NCBI GenBank assembly: GCA_005792865.1
Contig: SXQR01000229.1
Location: 1 to 8,679, forward strand
Direction of reading: 5' to 3'
Source: Flavobacterium sp.
GTDB taxonomy: Bacteria; Bacteroidota; Bacteroidia; Flavobacteriales; Flavobacteriaceae
Length of the DNA stretch: 8,679 nucleotides
Positions 7,325 to 8,679 of the stretch are shown piece after piece. The translations under genes and the position numbers were made by a program. The notes below the pieces were generated by a model. It searched no databases. It saw nothing but the letters and a program-made list of their open reading frames with translations, and was not told the DNA's origin. How positions within the stretch are numbered: the stretch's first letter is position 1; each line of letters begins with the position of its first letter.

Positions 7325-7866
7325 TTCGCCGACGATATTTTGTGCGACGCGCTGTAATTATCAATCTTTTCCTTTAAAATCATCCTTGCGCGGGCAAGGT
7401 TTGATTTGGATGTGCCGGTTGTGATGCCCAGCATTTCCGCTATGTCCTTGTGCGCATAACCGTCAATCACGTACAGATTGAAGACCAGCCTGTACCGGTC
7501 GGGAAGTTCCTGGATGATCTTCATCAGGAAATCCATCGGGATCTGGTCGTCGTCGATTTCAACTTCGGCCTCGTCCGGATAATTCTCGTGGATCAGCTCG
7601 AGGAAATTCTGCCCCCGATATTGCTGAAGCACATTGTTGATCATGACCCGCTTGGCCCAACCTTCAAAAGAACCCTTGAAATTGAATTGCCCGATCTTGT
7701 TGAAAATGATCAGGAATCCGTCCTGCAAATGGTCCTCAGCCTCCGCATAATTGCGCGAATACTTCAAGCAAACCGCAAACAACTTAGATGAAAATAATCT
7801 ATATAATTGTTCCTGAGCCCGTGTATCATTGTTCTTGCAATCGTTAATGAGCTTGTCTAAACTCAA
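7321..7866 (-). CDS. ECF-like RNA polymerase sigma-70 factor
   Basis: A 181-aa two-domain sigma factor. Region 2 (about 21-85) contains 'LYRLFSSKLFAVCLKYSRNYAEAEDHLQDGF' features and the Trp of 'GWAKRVMINNVLQQYR'. After an acidic linker (94-110), region 4 (about 113-165, 'LPDRYRLVFNLYVIDGYAHKDIAEMLGITTGTSKSNLARAR') carries the helix-turn-helix that reads the -35 element. Sigma region 3 is absent. The start is a TTG at 7866: an in-frame stop lies nine codons upstream and no ATG occurs until deep inside region 2. It follows the lipoprotein gene by 16 nt and overlaps the next gene by 4 nt, so the three probably share a transcript. I expect it to be held at the membrane by the downstream protein; its regulon cannot be read here. 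Confidence 0.92.
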   Translation of the reverse strand: MSLDKLINDCKNNDTRAQEQLYRLFSSKLFAVCLKYSRNYAEAEDHLQDGFLIIFNKIGQFNFKGSFEGWAKRVMINNVLQQYRGQNFLELIHENYPDEAEVEIDDDQIPMDFLMKIIQELPDRYRLVFNLYVIDGYAHKDIAEMLGITTGTSKSNLARARMILKEKIDNYSASHKISSAK

Positions 7867-7882
7867 CGCGGAGATTTTTATG

Positions 7883-8284
7883 TTACGGCACTATCGCTTC
7901 CCTTTCAATGTACGTATCCACACCATTTGCGTCACGGCTGTTCCAGAATCTGAGCAAATACGTTCCCGATGCCGCAGGCGTAAAATTCAATGGGATCTCA
8001 TAAACTGTTTCGTCCGCCTGGCAATTGTTATCTGTCATTTTCACGAAACGCACCGCGTAATTGCGTGTAAACTGGCTGCCATCCGAAAAAAAGCCGTTGA
8101 AAATATGGCAGTCGGTGGGCCGCTGGTAACGAACCATGATCTGCGACGTGCTGTCAACCTTAAACTTGGCCGGCATCGTGACATCTTCAATGGTCGAGGC
8201 AAAAAACTCAGTACCCGGATCGTCGCTCACACTGCATGAGGAAAGCGCCAATACCGAAAATGCCAGTAAAAAAATCTTCTTCAT
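7883..8284 (-). CDS. Small lipoprotein of the sigma-factor operon, function unknown
   Basis: A 133-aa protein with a type II signal peptide: MKK, a hydrophobic core (4-14) and the lipobox LSSC with lipidated Cys17. Directly after it comes SVSDD, which resembles the Ser-plus-acidic lipoprotein export signal that sends Bacteroidota lipoproteins to the cell surface. The mature part (about 116 aa) is probably all beta, with strands such as FKVDSTSQIMVRYQ and SGTYLLRFW suggesting an Ig-like sandwich. Its two cysteines (C59, C88) could form a disulphide. I do not recognise the family. The frame extends to 8383, but only the ATG at 8284 gives a proper signal peptide. Placed 16 nt before the sigma gene, it may be a partner or ligand of the anti-sigma barrel, or an unrelated hitchhiker. 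Confidence 0.82.
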   Translation of the reverse strand: MKKIFLLAFSVLALSSCSVSDDPGTEFFASTIEDVTMPAKFKVDSTSQIMVRYQRPTDCHIFNGFFSDGSQFTRNYAVRFVKMTDNNCQADETVYEIPLNFTPAASGTYLLRFWNSRDANGVDTYIEREAIVP

Positions 8285-8349
8285 CTTCAATTTAATATTT
8301 CTGCGCATGGACAAGATACGAATAAGTCGAAAGGGTTGCGTGGGGGCAT

Positions 8350-8378
8350 AAAAAAAGCTGCGTGAAGCAGCTTTTTTT
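8350..8378 (-). terminator. Strong symmetric terminator downstream of recA
   Basis: A perfect 12-bp stem (8350-8361 with 8367-8378) consists of seven A-T pairs and GCTGC/GCAGC, with the loop GTGAA. The T tract lets it work on either strand. Its most likely job is to end the recA transcript and insulate the lipoprotein-sigma operon that begins downstream on the same strand. Confidence 0.85.
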
Positions 8379-8413
8379 GACAAACGTCAAGCGTCAAATG
8401 TCGAATGTCGAAC
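8379..8413. repeat. Five tandem degenerate heptamers (consensus GTCRAAY)
   Basis: Reading the plus strand in sevens gives GACAAAC, GTCAAGC, GTCAAAT, GTCGAAT and GTCGAAC without any gap. It lies between the recA terminator and the rest of the intergenic region. Copies differ at one to three positions. Confidence 0.7.
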
Positions 8414-8535
8414 GGAGGTCTTAAGATGCTGGTCGTTAGCCGAACTGCCAAATGAACCTGTCGTTCGTCGTTGGTCATTTACTTCGCTATCGCTCCGTAC
8501 AGTTCGCCCTTCGGGCTCGGGTGGACATTCGACAT
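8398..8535. repeat. 12-bp perfect inverted repeat flanking the recA downstream region
   Basis: ATGTCGAATGTC (8398-8409) and its exact reverse complement GACATTCGACAT (8524-8535) are 114 bp apart. Shorter complementary pairs lie inside: AAATGA 8450-8455 with TCATTT 8475-8480, and CGAACTG 8441-8447 with CAGTTCG 8500-8506. The right arm touches the recA stop codon. A local hairpin GCCC-TTC-GGGC is at 8507-8517. No protein-coding gene is seen here. Confidence 0.6.
8432..8480. repeat. Second cluster of period-7 repeats (GTCRTTN and relatives)
   Basis: Three contiguous heptamers GTCGTTC, GTCGTTG and GTCATTT occupy 8460-8480. In the same phase upstream are GTCGTTA (8432) and GCCGAAC (8439), with degenerate units between. 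It appears related to the cluster at 8379-8413 but with TT in place of AA. Confidence 0.55.
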
Positions 8536-8679
8536 CAAAGCGCCTCCTTAATCTTGGCCTTGATCTTTTGTTCGAGTTCGTCGGCAAGTTCGGGATTGTC
8601 CTTGATCATGACCTTGACGGCATCGCGACCCTGTCCGATCTTGGTATCGCCATAACTGAACCAGCTTCCCGACTAGATC
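8535..8679 (-). CDS. recA: Recombinase RecA, C-terminal fragment (cut by window edge, in-frame TAG)
   Basis: On the minus strand the frame ending at the TGA (8535-8537) encodes the last 45 residues of RecA, beginning '[19 protein letters not shown]' and ending in a Lys/Glu-rich tail '[10 protein letters not shown]'. 'SGSW(F/Y)SY' followed by the 'GQG' motif is diagnostic of the RecA C-terminal core. RecA forms filaments on single-stranded DNA and drives strand exchange and SOS induction. The codon just before Ser (8673-8675) is TAG where family members normally have Lys, only a few bases before the window edge, so an assembly or clone-end artefact is likelier than a broken gene. The N-terminal ATPase part is outside the window. 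Confidence 0.9.

Noticed and set aside
8317..8337. Possible ECF promoter (AAC, 14 nt, CGTA) in front of the lipoprotein, which would suggest sigma autoregulation
   Set aside because: The spacing is about 2 nt shorter than usual AAC..CGT ECF promoters and the motif is short; it cannot be supported without the sigma factor's known target sites.
8287..8478. A 63-codon minus-strand ORF running through the heptamer repeats
   Set aside because: It crosses the recA terminator hairpin, and its peptide comes from period-7 repeat DNA and ends in the lipoprotein leader region.
8479..8535. An 18-codon ORF on the minus strand, ATG overlapping the recA TGA, preceded by AAGGAGG
   Set aside because: AAGGAGG here is simply the Lys-Glu-Ala codons of RecA, Shine-Dalgarno use is weak in Bacteroidota, and the ORF lies in repeat-like DNA. 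No recognisable peptide.

Overview
The window looks like chromosomal DNA from a member of the Bacteroidota, most likely a Flavobacteriaceae species with unusually high G+C for that family (a bit over half by eye). The evidence is a Bacteroidota-type gene set (HU-CCDC81/SPOR protein, EnvC-like M23 protein, sigma factor coupled to a barrel-ended membrane protein), the Bacteroidota -7 promoter motif TAnnTTTG just before several start codons, and lipoproteins and starts without real Shine-Dalgarno sequences. Both ends cut through genes: an EnvC-like gene at the left edge and recA at the right edge.

Left part (1-5565) is ordinary housekeeping. A 5'-truncated EnvC-type murein hydrolase activator (+) meets an acyl-CoA thioesterase (-). 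Next come a membrane-anchored HU-CCDC81/SPOR protein (-) and, divergently, the DNA-uptake and recombination mediator dprA (+). dprA overlaps the end of the convergent trpS (-) by 4 bp, and trpS diverges from plsC (+). The three minus-strand genes each have an exact TAACTTTG box 5-15 nt before the start codon that I prefer, and plsC has TACTTTTG 5 nt before its preferred ATG. These boxes were used to choose starts.

Right part (5566-8350) is the most interesting block: a minus-strand, operon-like unit. It runs from a small lipoprotein with an acidic tag after the lipid cysteine, through an ECF-like sigma factor (TTG start), to a 561-aa protein joined to the sigma gene by an ATGA overlap. That last protein has a short cytoplasmic N-terminus, one inner-membrane helix, about 260 residues of disordered periplasmic linker and a C-terminal outer-membrane beta-barrel. 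This matches the dual membrane-spanning anti-sigma design described in Bacteroides. I infer that the three genes form a signalling unit that carries an outer-membrane or surface signal directly to a sigma factor.

The unit is bounded by two strong symmetric terminators (5566-5595 and 8350-8378). Beyond the second lies about 155 bp of non-coding, heptamer-periodic repeat DNA (8379-8534) and then the 3' end of recA, which carries an in-frame TAG seven bases from the window end. No tRNA, rRNA, CRISPR array, insertion sequence or phage gene was seen. No gene-free stretch exceeds 300 bases; the longest is 8285-8534, described above.
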